From Mycobacterium sp. ACS4331 (GTDB lineage Bacteria; Actinomycetota; Actinomycetes; Mycobacteriales; Mycobacteriaceae): a stretch of DNA of 64,000 nucleotides. A model generated the notes under the pieces. It did no database searches, was not told the origin of the DNA, and saw nothing but the letters and a program-made list of their open reading frames with translations. The DNA lies in assembly GCF_001667265.1 (NCBI RefSeq), contig NZ_LZHW01000075.1:1-64000 (forward strand). Direction: 5' to 3'. This document shows positions 35,181 to 43,285 of the stretch, in pieces. The position numbers were made by a program, and so were the translations under genes. Each line of letters starts with the position of its first letter. Position 1 is the stretch's first letter.

Positions 35181-35241
35181 GTAATGATTACGTTAGTCAG
35201 ATCAGGCTAAGCGCATCCACCTGACTAATGCAAGCGTTAGT
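35181..35241. promoter_or_regulatory. Two dyads in the SDR-HxlR divergent region
   Basis: GTAATGATTAC (35181-35191) is a perfect palindrome. ACTAATGC-AA-GCGTTAGT (35224-35241) is an 18-base dyad with one mismatch. Between them CGTTAGTCAG and CTGACTAATG form a third inverted pair. This is probably the operator set of the adjacent HxlR-type regulator, acting on both promoters; binding is inferred from position. Confidence 0.6.
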
Positions 35242-35259
35242 TAAACTGGAGTGATGGCC

Positions 35260-35754
35260 ATGACCTTCGAGAAGCGTCTGCAGGACCGCACCCGGTGGCG
35301 CACCGACGCCTGTTCGGCCGCGAAGGTGCTCGACCTGCTGAGCACCAAGACGGCCTTCCTGGTGGTGCGGGAGTGTCTCTACGGAACCAGGCGGTTCGAG
35401 GACTTCACCGAGCGGATCGGCGCGTCCGCGCCCGCGGTCTCGCGCGCACTCCGGCAACTCGAGGCGGCGGGAATCGTCGCCCGCACGCCGTACCAGGAGC
35501 CCGGTGCCAGGGTTCGTGACGAGTATGTGCTGACTTCAGCGGGTGAGGAGCTGCTGCCGATCCTGCTCGCGCTCATCGAATGGGGCGACAAGCACCTGCA
35601 ACCCGACGGCGGACCGCTGAGCTTCGTCGACGGCGACGGCCGCAGGGTGCGGGTGTGCGTGACATCGGAGGACCCCGAGGACGTCGAATCCGGCGACATC
35701 GAGATCCGGGCGAACCCGCGTCAGGCCGCCAGGACCGCGTCCAGCGCGGAGTAG
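35260..35754 (+). CDS. HxlR/MarR-type winged-helix regulator
   Basis: This 164-residue regulator has the HxlR fold (CSAAKVLDLLSTKTAFLVVRE, then RRFEDFTERIGASAPAVSRALRQLE as the recognition region and the wing YVLTSAGEEL). The ATG at 35260 was chosen because GGAG is eight bases upstream; earlier GTG/ATG codons overlap that site. It probably represses or activates the divergent SDR-tautomerase pair. The 3' end overlaps purQ by 34 bases tail to tail. Confidence 0.85.
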   Translation: MTFEKRLQDRTRWRTDACSAAKVLDLLSTKTAFLVVRECLYGTRRFEDFTERIGASAPAVSRALRQLEAAGIVARTPYQEPGARVRDEYVLTSAGEELLPILLALIEWGDKHLQPDGGPLSFVDGDGRRVRVCVTSEDPEDVESGDIEIRANPRQAARTASSAE

Positions 35755-36392
35755 AAGATCCCCAGCCCGTCATCCGACGGTCCGGTCAGCGCTTCGGTGG
35801 CATGTTCGGGGTGCGGCATGAGGCCGACGACGCGGCCGTTGGCCGAACTGATGCCGGCGATGTCGCGCTGCGAACCGTTGAGGTTCTCCACGTAGCGGAA
35901 CACCACGCGGCCCTCGCCTTCGAGTTCGTCGAGCACCGCATCGCTCGCGACGTAACGGCCCTCGCCCGACTTCAGCGGCACCAGAATCTCGGCGCCGGGC
36001 TCGTATCGCGAACTCCAGGCCGTCGACGTCGCATCGACACGCAGCCACACATCGCGACAGATGAAGTGCAGACCGACATTTCGGGTCAGCGCCCCAGGCA
36101 GCAGGCCGGCCTCGCACAGAACTTGGAAACCGTTGCAGATGCCGAGCACCGGAAGTCCCCGCTGGGCCGCGGCCACCACTTCACCCATCACGGGGGCGAA
36201 CCGGGCGATCGCACCGGCCCGCAGGTAGTCGCCATAGGAGAACCCGCCGGGCACGATCACCGCATCGACGCCCTTGAGGTCGGCGTCGGCGTGCCACAGG
36301 CTCACCGACTCGGCGCCGACGGCCCGCGCCGCACGCGCGGCGTCGATGTCGTCCAGCGTGCCGGGGAATGTGATCACTCCGACGCGGGTCAC
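35721..36392 (-). CDS. purQ: FGAM synthase glutaminase subunit PurQ
   Basis: PurQ frees ammonia from glutamine for PurL. The class I glutaminase triad is visible: Cys in GICNGFQVL and the His/Glu in MPHPEHA. The 223 residues are the normal length. The start overlaps the purS stop by four bases. The 3' end overlaps the convergent regulator gene by 34 bases. It matches Rv0788. Confidence 0.96.
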   Translation of the reverse strand: MTRVGVITFPGTLDDIDAARAARAVGAESVSLWHADADLKGVDAVIVPGGFSYGDYLRAGAIARFAPVMGEVVAAAQRGLPVLGICNGFQVLCEAGLLPGALTRNVGLHFICRDVWLRVDATSTAWSSRYEPGAEILVPLKSGEGRYVASDAVLDELEGEGRVVFRYVENLNGSQRDIAGISSANGRVVGLMPHPEHATEALTGPSDDGLGIFYSALDAVLAA

Positions 36393-36628
36393 TGCGCCTC
36401 CCGCGTGACCGTCCAGTCCTCGATGACCGTGTTGGCCAGCAGTGACTCGGCGATCTCGGCGAGCGTGTCGTCGTCGACGCTGTCGTCCACCTCGAGTTCG
36501 AAACGCTTGCCTTGGCGGACATCCGACACACCGTTGTGACCCAACCGGCCCAGCGCGCCGACGATCGCCTGTCCCTGCGGGTCGAGTATCTCGGCCTTGG
36601 GCATCACGTGCACAACCACCCGGGCCAC
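36389..36628 (-). CDS. purS: FGAM synthase subunit PurS
   Basis: This small (79-residue) subunit links PurQ and PurL in the FGAM synthase complex. It has the PurS opening VVVHVMPKAEILDPQGQAI and the GHNGVSDVRQGKRFELEV strand. It overlaps purQ (ATGA). Confidence 0.95.
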   Translation of the reverse strand: MARVVVHVMPKAEILDPQGQAIVGALGRLGHNGVSDVRQGKRFELEVDDSVDDDTLAEIAESLLANTVIEDWTVTREAQ

Positions 36629-36667
36629 GCGCGACTCCTGTCGTTCCTTGTCAATGACGGGTCAACT

Positions 36668-37324
36668 CTACCCACACGACCCCAGGTAGGCCCCGCACAG
36701 CGCCGCCTCGAGCGCATCGAGCACACGGTCGTCGGACACCATGGGCCATTGCACATCGGGTCCGGGTGTGGTCCACAGCACAAGCTCGCTGACGCTGCTG
36801 TTGCTCGGATCGGCGATCAGGTACTGATGCACGACGTGGGGGCCGCTGATCACCGCGGCGAGCCGACCGTCGTCGGCGGTCGTGAGCGTCGGTGAGTACT
36901 GCGGCGCGCGGACCTGACACGACCGCAGCGCGGCCACGGCCGCGTCATGGACCTGCATCGCCCATGCGCCGCCCTGCGACGTGTCGCCGCGCCAATGCAG
37001 CACCTGTGCCTGCAGGTTCCAGCGACCGGGCGGGGAGGCGACCGTCGCCCGCGCGGCCACCGCGTACGCGCGGGGATCGTCACGAGGCGCGGGCGTCGCG
37101 CACAGCTCCTCGAATCTGAACCGTGGTGCGGCCACCGGCACGGCCACCGTGGCCGGTCGGGGCCACTGATGCGTGGCGTTCATCGGGATGGCCCAGGGCT
37201 CGACCCAGGCCGTCGCGGGGATGAGGTCGCATGTGGGCGGACAGGTCTGCGGGTCGGCGTTCGCCATCGGCGACGCCACGAGTCCGGCGCCCACCAGCAC
37301 ACCCGCAACCATCAGACGAAGCAC
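36668..37324 (-). CDS. Secreted protein of unknown function
   Basis: This 218-residue protein has an N-terminal signal peptide (residues 1-23, MLRLMVAGVLVGAGLVAS, cut near ANA-DP). The mature part has six Cys (TCPPTCDLIP at the start, LCATPAP, ALRSCQV, ALCGAYLGSCG at the end), probably forming disulfides. The ATRATVASPPGRW-like section and SVSELVLWTTPG have no family that I can name. It precedes purS on the same strand by 39 bases. Confidence 0.7.
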   Translation of the reverse strand: MLRLMVAGVLVGAGLVASPMANADPQTCPPTCDLIPATAWVEPWAIPMNATHQWPRPATVAVPVAAPRFRFEELCATPAPRDDPRAYAVAARATVASPPGRWNLQAQVLHWRGDTSQGGAWAMQVHDAAVAALRSCQVRAPQYSPTLTTADDGRLAAVISGPHVVHQYLIADPSNSSVSELVLWTTPGPDVQWPMVSDDRVLDALEAALCGAYLGSCG

Positions 37325-37368
37325 CAGGCCCCTCCCCCGCCCTCAGACACCGCTGCACAATCGTAGGC

Positions 37369-38007
37369 ATGGAACTGACCCATTTCGGGCATTCGTGCCT
37401 GCTGGCGAGCTTCGGCGACACCACAATCCTGTTCGACCCGGGCAACTTCTCCCACGGGTTCGAGGGCATCACGGACCTGTCGGCGATCCTGATCACCCAT
37501 CAGCACCCCGACCACGCCGACCCGGAACGCCTGCCGGCGCTCGTCGAGGCCAATCCGCAGGCCGCGCTGTACGCCGACCCGCAGACGGCGGCGCAACTCG
37601 GCGGCAACTGGACGGCCGTCCACGTCGGTGACCGGCTGTCCGTCGGGAACCTCGACATCCGCGGCGTCGGTGGCCGCCACGCGGTGATCCACCCGGAGAT
37701 CCCCGTCATCGACAACATCTCCTACCTCGTCGGAGACGGCGAGCACCCCGCCCGGCTGATGCACCCCGGTGACGCGCTGTTCGTCCCCGGCGAACCAGTC
37801 GACGTGCTGGCCACCCCCGCCGCGGCGCCGTGGATGAAGATCTCCGAGGCCGTCGAGTTCCTGCGGGCCGTCGCACCCACCCACGCGGTGCCGATCCACC
37901 AGGGCATCATCGCGCCGGAGGCCCGTGGCATCTATTACGGACGCCTGTCGGAGATGACCGAGACCGACTTCCGAGTGCTGCCCGAGGAACAGTCGATTTC
38001 GCTCTAG
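37369..38007 (+). CDS. Metallo-beta-lactamase-fold hydrolase
   Basis: This 212-residue MBL-fold protein of the UPF0173 type has the metal motif THQHPDHAD (HxHxDH) near residue 43. Later metal ligands are the His/Asp in MHPGDALF and a late His in VPIHQG. It is homologous to Rv0786c. The substrate is unknown. It is divergent from the secreted protein gene by 44 bases. Confidence 0.87.
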   Translation: MELTHFGHSCLLASFGDTTILFDPGNFSHGFEGITDLSAILITHQHPDHADPERLPALVEANPQAALYADPQTAAQLGGNWTAVHVGDRLSVGNLDIRGVGGRHAVIHPEIPVIDNISYLVGDGEHPARLMHPGDALFVPGEPVDVLATPAAAPWMKISEAVEFLRAVAPTHAVPIHQGIIAPEARGIYYGRLSEMTETDFRVLPEEQSISL

Positions 38008-38024
38008 CGGCACCCGCGCCCCGC

Positions 38025-38044
38025 TAAAGTTGAGCGACCGCTCA
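38025..38044 (+). promoter_or_regulatory. Promoter with overlapping dyad upstream of the mycofactocin SDR
   Basis: TAAAGT (38025-38030, TANNNT) is followed at once by TGAGCG-AC-CGCTCA (38031-38044), an inverted repeat with perfect 6-bp arms. The dyad covers the expected start of transcription, the usual place for a TetR-type repressor. No TetR gene lies beside it, so the repressor is probably encoded elsewhere. Confidence 0.6.
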
Positions 38045-38064
38045 GCACGACGTTCGGAGGCGCA

Positions 38065-38901
38065 ATGGCGGGACGAGTCGACGGCAAGATCGCCCTGGTG
38101 ACCGGGGCCGCCCGAGGGCAGGGCCGCAGTCACGCGGTCCGCCTGGCGCAGGAGGGCGCCGACATCATCGCGGTCGACATCTGCCGCGGTTTCCCGGATT
38201 CCACGGCACCGGCCGCCACGATCGAGGACCTGGCCGAAACCGCGGGCCTGATCAAGGATCTGGGCCGGCGCGTTGTCACCGCTGAAGTTGACGTTCGCGA
38301 CTTCGACGCGCTGGCGGACGCGGTCGGCAGCGGCGTCGAGCAGTTGGGCGGGCTCGACATCGTGGTCGCCAACGCGGGCATCGGCACCACCGGGGTCAAA
38401 CTGCACAAGATGGAGGAACCGCGGTGGCAGGAGACCGTCGACGTCAACCTCACAGGCGTCTGGAAGACCGCTAAGGCCGCGATCCCGCACCTCATCGCCG
38501 GCGGTCGCGGCGGGTCGATCATCATCACCAGTTCGGTCGGCGGCACCAAGGCCTACCCGCAGGTCGGCCACTACGTCGCGGCCAAGCACGGTGTCGTCGG
38601 GATCATGCGCACGCTGGCCGTCGAACTCGGGCAGCACATGATCCGGGTCAACACCGTGCACCCCACCCACGTCAACACGCCACTGCTGATGAACGAGGAG
38701 ACCTACCGCCTGTTCCGGCCCGACCTGGAGAACCCCGGCCCAGACGACCTCGCACCCATCTGCCAGTCATTCCACGTCATGCCGATCCCGTGGGTGCAAC
38801 CCGTGGACATCAGCAACGCCGTGCTGTTCCTGGCCTCTGACGAGGCCCGGTACGTCACCGGCGTGACTCTGCCGATCGACGCCGGAAGCCTGCTGAAATG
38901 A
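38065..38901 (+). CDS. Mycofactocin-coupled SDR-family oxidoreductase
   Basis: This SDR of 278 residues has the marks of the mycofactocin-dependent subfamily. The cofactor loop is TGAARGQGRSHAVRLA, an insert follows the second strand (IIAVDICRGFPDSTAPA), and the active site has SSVGG and YVAAKHG. Such enzymes hold NAD tightly and pass electrons to mycofactocin. Alcohol or hydroxy-lipid oxidation is typical. The stop overlaps the P450 start (ATGA). Confidence 0.88.
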   Translation: MAGRVDGKIALVTGAARGQGRSHAVRLAQEGADIIAVDICRGFPDSTAPAATIEDLAETAGLIKDLGRRVVTAEVDVRDFDALADAVGSGVEQLGGLDIVVANAGIGTTGVKLHKMEEPRWQETVDVNLTGVWKTAKAAIPHLIAGGRGGSIIITSSVGGTKAYPQVGHYVAAKHGVVGIMRTLAVELGQHMIRVNTVHPTHVNTPLLMNEETYRLFRPDLENPGPDDLAPICQSFHVMPIPWVQPVDISNAVLFLASDEARYVTGVTLPIDAGSLLK

Positions 38902-40088
38902 CCAGCACCGCCGTGTATTACGACCCCTATGACGTCTCCATCGTGGCCGATCCGTACCCGACCTACGCGCGGTTGCGGGAGGAGTCACCGCTCTACTACA
39001 ACGAGCGCTACGACTTCTGGGCCATCTCGCGACATTCCGATGTCGAGAAGGCCCTGGGCGACTGGGAGACGTTCTCCAACTCGCGCAGTGACATCCTCGA
39101 ACTGGTCAATTCCGAGTTCGACATGCCCAAGGGCGTGATGATGTTCGAGGACCCGCCGATGCACACGATGCTGCGCGGGTTGATGTCCCGGGTGTTCACG
39201 CCGCGGCGGATGGCCGCGATCGAGGATCAGATCCGGCAGTTCTGTATCGGCTGCCTGGATCCACACGTCGGCTCCGACGGCTTCGACATCATCGCCGAGC
39301 TGGCGTCGATGATGCCCATGCGCGTGATCGGCATGCTGTTGGGAATTCCCGAGTCCGAACAGGTCTCGGTACGCGACGCCAATGACGCGAACCTGCGGAC
39401 CAAGCCTGGTGCACCGATGAAGGTCGCCCGCGCCGACGCGATCGCCGACGGCCGCATCTACGCCGACTACGTCGAATGGCGGTCCAAGAACCCGTCCGAC
39501 GACCTGATGACCGCACTGCTCAACGTCGAGTTCACCGACGAGACCGGAACCGAGCGCAAGCTGACCCGCAAGGAGGTGCTGCACTACACGCAGGTGGTCG
39601 CGGGAGCAGGCAATGAGACGACGGGGAGGCTGATCGGTTGGCTGGCCAAAGTGCTGGCCGAGCACCCGGATCAGCGTCGCCAGATCGCGCAGGACCGTTC
39701 ACTGCTCAACCGCGCGATCGACGAGACGCTGCGATTCGAACCGACCGGTCCGCACGTGGCCCGGTACATGGCACGCGATTTCGAGTGCTACGGCACCACC
39801 GTGCCGGCGGGCAGCGCGATGCTGCTGCTGTTCGGCGCGGCCAACCGCGACCCGCGCCGCTACGCCGATCCGGACCGCTTCGACATCCACCGCGACAACA
39901 TCAGCCACCTCACCTTCGGAAAGGGTGTGCACTACTGCCTCGGCGCGAACCTGGCCCGTCTCGAAGGCCGCGTCGCGCTCGACGAACTGCTCAACCGCTG
40001 GCCCGAATGGGGTGTCGACTACGACAGCGCGCAGTTGGCGCCGACGTCGACGGTCCGCGGCTGGGAGCGATTGCGGATCACGTTCTAG
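38898..40088 (+). CDS. Cytochrome P450
   Basis: This is a soluble bacterial P450 of 396 residues. The heme Cys loop is FGKGVHYCLGANLARLE, the oxygen-activation helix VVAGAGNETTGRL, and the ExxR pair is in DETLRFEPT. It is translationally coupled to the mycofactocin-type SDR, so one probably hydroxylates a substrate that the other oxidises. The CYP family was not assigned. Confidence 0.92.
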   Translation: MTSTAVYYDPYDVSIVADPYPTYARLREESPLYYNERYDFWAISRHSDVEKALGDWETFSNSRSDILELVNSEFDMPKGVMMFEDPPMHTMLRGLMSRVFTPRRMAAIEDQIRQFCIGCLDPHVGSDGFDIIAELASMMPMRVIGMLLGIPESEQVSVRDANDANLRTKPGAPMKVARADAIADGRIYADYVEWRSKNPSDDLMTALLNVEFTDETGTERKLTRKEVLHYTQVVAGAGNETTGRLIGWLAKVLAEHPDQRRQIAQDRSLLNRAIDETLRFEPTGPHVARYMARDFECYGTTVPAGSAMLLLFGAANRDPRRYADPDRFDIHRDNISHLTFGKGVHYCLGANLARLEGRVALDELLNRWPEWGVDYDSAQLAPTSTVRGWERLRITF

Positions 40089-40120
40089 GCCGCCGCCCGG
40101 GCCGCGCAGCCCGCGCGCAA

Positions 40121-40172
40121 AATGTGCGGAATTGCAGCTAAATCCGCTGAGAAGCATGCTATTTCGCACATT
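40121..40172. repeat. Inverted repeat with GTGCG-AAT arms
   Basis: The arms 40121-40132 (AATGTGCGGAAT) and 40161-40172 (ATTTCGCACATT) match at 11 of 12 positions, and the odd one is G-U in RNA. It lies in the 247-base gap between convergent P450 and FAD-oxidoreductase genes. Confidence 0.6.
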
Positions 40173-40216
40173 ATCGGCGACGAAGGAGGCCCAGGCGACA
40201 CCGCGACCCACTGCCG

Positions 40217-40254
40217 GCCCCGCACGCTCCAGCCAGCCCCGCACGCTCCAACCA
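40217..40254. repeat. Tandem 19-base repeat, two copies
   Basis: GCCCCGCACGCTCCAGCCA (40217-40235) is followed directly by a copy with one change (40236-40254). It lies between the two inverted repeats of the same gap. Confidence 0.7.
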
Positions 40255-40259
40255 GCGCG

Positions 40260-40317
40260 CGAGCAGACGCAAACTCGCACGAAATCCAGCCATTCCATGC
40301 GAGTTTGCGTCTGCTCG
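40260..40317. terminator. Long perfect inverted repeat, probable bidirectional terminator
   Basis: There are two 20-bp arms without mismatch (40260-40279, core GCAGACGCAAACTCGCA, and 40298-40317) around an 18-base loop. It lies 18 bases from the FAD-oxidoreductase stop on the other strand. Position between convergent genes suggests termination; the length of the arms also fits a dispersed repeat element. Confidence 0.65.
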
Positions 40318-40335
40318 GCAGGAGAACACTAAGAG

Positions 40336-41976
40336 TCAGCCGATGTCGCGCGCCGCACCGCGGCCCGCCGCGCGCCCCGAGAAGATGCACCCACCCAGGA
40401 ATGTGCCCTCCAACGCCCGATAGCCGTGCACACCGCCACCGCCGAAGCCCGCGACCTCCCCCGCGGCGTACAGCCCCGGCACTGGGTCGCCCGCACCGCC
40501 GAGAACCCGTGAATCCAGGTCAGTCTCCAAGCCGCCCAGCGTTTTCCGGGTCAGGATGTGCAGCTTGACCGCGATCATCGGCCCCGCCTTCGGATCGGTG
40601 AGCCGATGCGGCGCCACCACACGTGACACCCTGTCCGGCAGGTACGCGCGCGCACCGTGGATCGCGGTGATCTGCCCGTCCTTGCTGAAGGAGTTGGCCA
40701 CCTCGCGGTCCCGTGCCGTCACCTCAGCCTCGACCGTGGCGTAGTCCAACTCGACCACATCGGGCAGGCGATTCATCGCCTCCACCAGACCACGCAGCGT
40801 GGTGTGGTGGACGAAGTCGGGGCCGCGGTCGACGAAGGCCTGCACTGGGCCCGGAGCACCGGACCGCACGCGGGAGAGCAGTTGGCGCACACTGCGTTCG
40901 GTCAGGTCGGGGTTCTGCTCCTGTCCGGACAGCCCGAACTCCTTGGCGATGATCCGGGCGTTGAGGATGAACCAGGTGTAGTCCTGGCCAGTCCTGGTGA
41001 TGTGCTCCAGCGTGCCGAGGGTGTCGAACCCTGGGTACAGCGGGCCCGGCAGCCGCCTGCCCGTCGCGTCCAGCCACAGCGACGACGGGCCCGGCAGAAT
41101 CCGGATGCCATGGTTGGGCCAGATCGGGTCGTAGTTGGTGATGCCCTCGGTGTAGTGCCACATCCGGTCGCGGTTGATCACCCGCCCGCCCGCGGATTCG
41201 GTGATCGCGATCATCCGCCCGTCGACGTGGGCGGGCACGCCGGCCAGCATCTGCTCGGGCACCCGCCCCATCCGCGCCGGCCAGTTCTGCCGCACCATCT
41301 CCGGGTTGCCGCCGATCCCTCCGCTGGTGACGATCACCGCCTGGGCGCGGAATTCGAACTGTCCGACAGTGTTCCGCGACGACGCGACGCCCCGGGGCAC
41401 GTCGCTGGGCTCCAGCACGCTGCCCCGTACACCGGTGATGGCACCGCCTTCGACGATCAGTTCGTCGACCTGATGGCGGTGCGCGAACCGCACCAGCGAG
41501 TGCTCCCGTACCCGGCGCGCGAAGACGTCGACCAGTGCCGGTCCCGTCCCCCAGGTGATGTGGAACCGCGGCACCGAGTTCCCATGTCCGCGGGCGTCGT
41601 ATCCACCGCGTTCGGCCCACCCCACCAACGGGAAGATCTTCAGGCCGCGCTCCTTGAGCCAGGCCCGTTTCTCGCCGGCGGCGAAGTCGACGTAGGCGTG
41701 TGCCCACTGCTGCGGCCAGTGGTCCTCGGGGCGGTCGAACGCCGCGGTGCCCAGCCAGTCCTGCAACGCCAACTCGTGGCTGTCGTGGATTCCCATGCGC
41801 CGCTGTTCGGGGCTGTCGACGAAGAACAGCCCGCCGAACGACCAGTACGCCTGACCGCCGATGTTGGCGCTGTTCTCCTGTTCGACGATCAGGACTCGCC
41901 GGCCCCGCTCCACCAGTTCACATGTGGCCACCAGACCTGCCAGGCCGGCCCCGACCACGATGACGTCAGCGTCCAT
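40336..41976 (-). CDS. FAD-dependent dehydrogenase (KstD/fumarate-reductase-like)
   Basis: This flavoprotein of 546 residues is homologous to Rv0785. It has the N-terminal dinucleotide fold VIVVGAGLAGLVATCEL and the C-terminal FAD segment GLYAAGEVAGFGGGG with HGYRALEGTFLGG. The family includes 3-ketosteroid dehydrogenases; the substrate here is not known. It shares the strand and 26-base spacing with the DUF2334-like gene. Confidence 0.88.
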   Translation of the reverse strand: MDADVIVVGAGLAGLVATCELVERGRRVLIVEQENSANIGGQAYWSFGGLFFVDSPEQRRMGIHDSHELALQDWLGTAAFDRPEDHWPQQWAHAYVDFAAGEKRAWLKERGLKIFPLVGWAERGGYDARGHGNSVPRFHITWGTGPALVDVFARRVREHSLVRFAHRHQVDELIVEGGAITGVRGSVLEPSDVPRGVASSRNTVGQFEFRAQAVIVTSGGIGGNPEMVRQNWPARMGRVPEQMLAGVPAHVDGRMIAITESAGGRVINRDRMWHYTEGITNYDPIWPNHGIRILPGPSSLWLDATGRRLPGPLYPGFDTLGTLEHITRTGQDYTWFILNARIIAKEFGLSGQEQNPDLTERSVRQLLSRVRSGAPGPVQAFVDRGPDFVHHTTLRGLVEAMNRLPDVVELDYATVEAEVTARDREVANSFSKDGQITAIHGARAYLPDRVSRVVAPHRLTDPKAGPMIAVKLHILTRKTLGGLETDLDSRVLGGAGDPVPGLYAAGEVAGFGGGGVHGYRALEGTFLGGCIFSGRAAGRGAARDIG

Positions 41977-42002
41977 GTGCCCAGGCTAGCGGCCTGCCGG
42001 CG

Positions 42003-42707
42003 TCAAGCTGCGCGATTCACGAGCGGCCCACGGTTCCACTGGTAGACGGTGGGGACGCAGCCGTGCAGCAGGGCCAGGTCGACGACATCCAGTGCGGCCT
42101 GACGAGGTCCTGGCTTGCGCAGCTGGCGAGCTGAGACCGCCAGGCGCACCGTCCCCCCGCGGCGCGCGGTGCGCTCGGCCGACAGCACCAGGGTGCGACA
42201 CCACCACGCCTCGGCCAGGAACGCCTCGCCGATGCCGAGCACACGCGCGCGTTCGACGGTGCCGCGCACCAGGTCGGTGACACCGTCGGCTCCGATCAGA
42301 AGGCGGAACCCGTTTCGCGGCAGCACCATCCGCGCACCGTCCGACACCGACCAGCGCGGCGCGGCGAACAGCCGGGTCCGCAGGCCGAGGTGGTCGAGCA
42401 CCCGGTCGGCGGCCATCAGCCGCAGGTTGGCCTCGTGCGCCGGCAGCACCGCGAACTCGGCCCTGCGGCCCCTGGTCGCGGCCTCGTCGTAGCCGTGCAG
42501 CACGAGACTGTCCCCGGCTTCTCGGCGCACACCGAGCCAGTCGACCGTGGCGGGGTCGGCGTCGAGGCGGTACCCGCCCTTGAGTCGCGGCGCCACCAGC
42601 AGGGACGCGGGCACGCCGCGAGCGTCGAGTTCGGCGCAGAACCCGCGCGCGACGTCCAGACTCTGCGCACTGATCGCCGAGACGGAGACCGTCAACTTCC
42701 CAGGCAC
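42003..42707 (-). CDS. DUF2334-like (polysaccharide-deacetylase-fold) protein
   Basis: This 234-residue protein resembles Rv0784 and the DUF2334 group, which share the NodB/polysaccharide deacetylase barrel. The opening LTVSVSAISAQSLDVARGFC and the strand DSLVLHGYDEAATRGRRAEF fit that fold. The GTG at 42707 gives the longest sensible frame but has no strong ribosome site. Activity is unproven. Confidence 0.65.
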   Translation of the reverse strand: MPGKLTVSVSAISAQSLDVARGFCAELDARGVPASLLVAPRLKGGYRLDADPATVDWLGVRREAGDSLVLHGYDEAATRGRRAEFAVLPAHEANLRLMAADRVLDHLGLRTRLFAAPRWSVSDGARMVLPRNGFRLLIGADGVTDLVRGTVERARVLGIGEAFLAEAWWCRTLVLSAERTARRGGTVRLAVSARQLRKPGPRQAALDVVDLALLHGCVPTVYQWNRGPLVNRAA

Positions 42708-42774
42708 ACCGCCAGGGTCGCAATCCCAGGTGTCCAGGCGGTGTCGAGCACCCGGACGGCAGATGGCCTTTCGA

Positions 42775-43263
42775 CTATTTCGGCAGCACGCTCTCCACCG
42801 CGGCGATGACCTCGGGGGCGTCCGGGGCCGTGCGGGGCCGGAACCGGTTCACCACGGTCCCGCCTGGGGCCAGCAGGAACTTCTCGAAGTTCCACTGCAC
42901 GTCACCGGCTTCGCCGTCGGCATCTGCGGCCTGTGTCAACTCGGCGTAGAGCGGGTGCCGGTCCGGGCCGTTGACGTCGGTCTTGGCGAGCAGCGGAAAG
43001 GTGACCCCGTAGGTCGTCGAGCAGAAGGTCTGGATCTCCTCGGCCGTTCCCGGCTCCTGACCCATGAACTGATTGCAGGGCACCCCGAGCACGGTCAGTC
43101 CCCGGTCACCATAGTCGCGGGCCAACTGCTCCAACGCGGCGTACTGCGGTGTGAGGCCGCACTTGGACGCCACGTTGACGATCAGCACGGCACCATCGGT
43201 GTACTCAGCAAGCGAGGTCGCCCGCCCGTCGAGGGTGGTCAACTCGATGTCGTTCAGGCTCAT
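42775..43263 (-). CDS. Glutathione-peroxidase-family thiol peroxidase
   Basis: This is a 162-residue GPx-fold peroxidase with Cys in place of selenocysteine (NVASKCGLTPQY). The partner Gln and Trp are in VPCNQFMGQEPGT and WNFEKFL. Mycobacteria lack glutathione, so it most likely uses thioredoxin (or mycothiol). It lies 22 bases after ptrB on the same strand. Confidence 0.92.
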   Translation of the reverse strand: MSLNDIELTTLDGRATSLAEYTDGAVLIVNVASKCGLTPQYAALEQLARDYGDRGLTVLGVPCNQFMGQEPGTAEEIQTFCSTTYGVTFPLLAKTDVNGPDRHPLYAELTQAADADGEAGDVQWNFEKFLLAPGGTVVNRFRPRTAPDAPEVIAAVESVLPK

Positions 43264-43285
43264 GGCGCGACGCTAGCACTCGGCG

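Noticed and set aside
40217..40317. The repeat block as a CRISPR array
   Set aside because: There are only two direct units with no spacers of constant size and no cas genes nearby.
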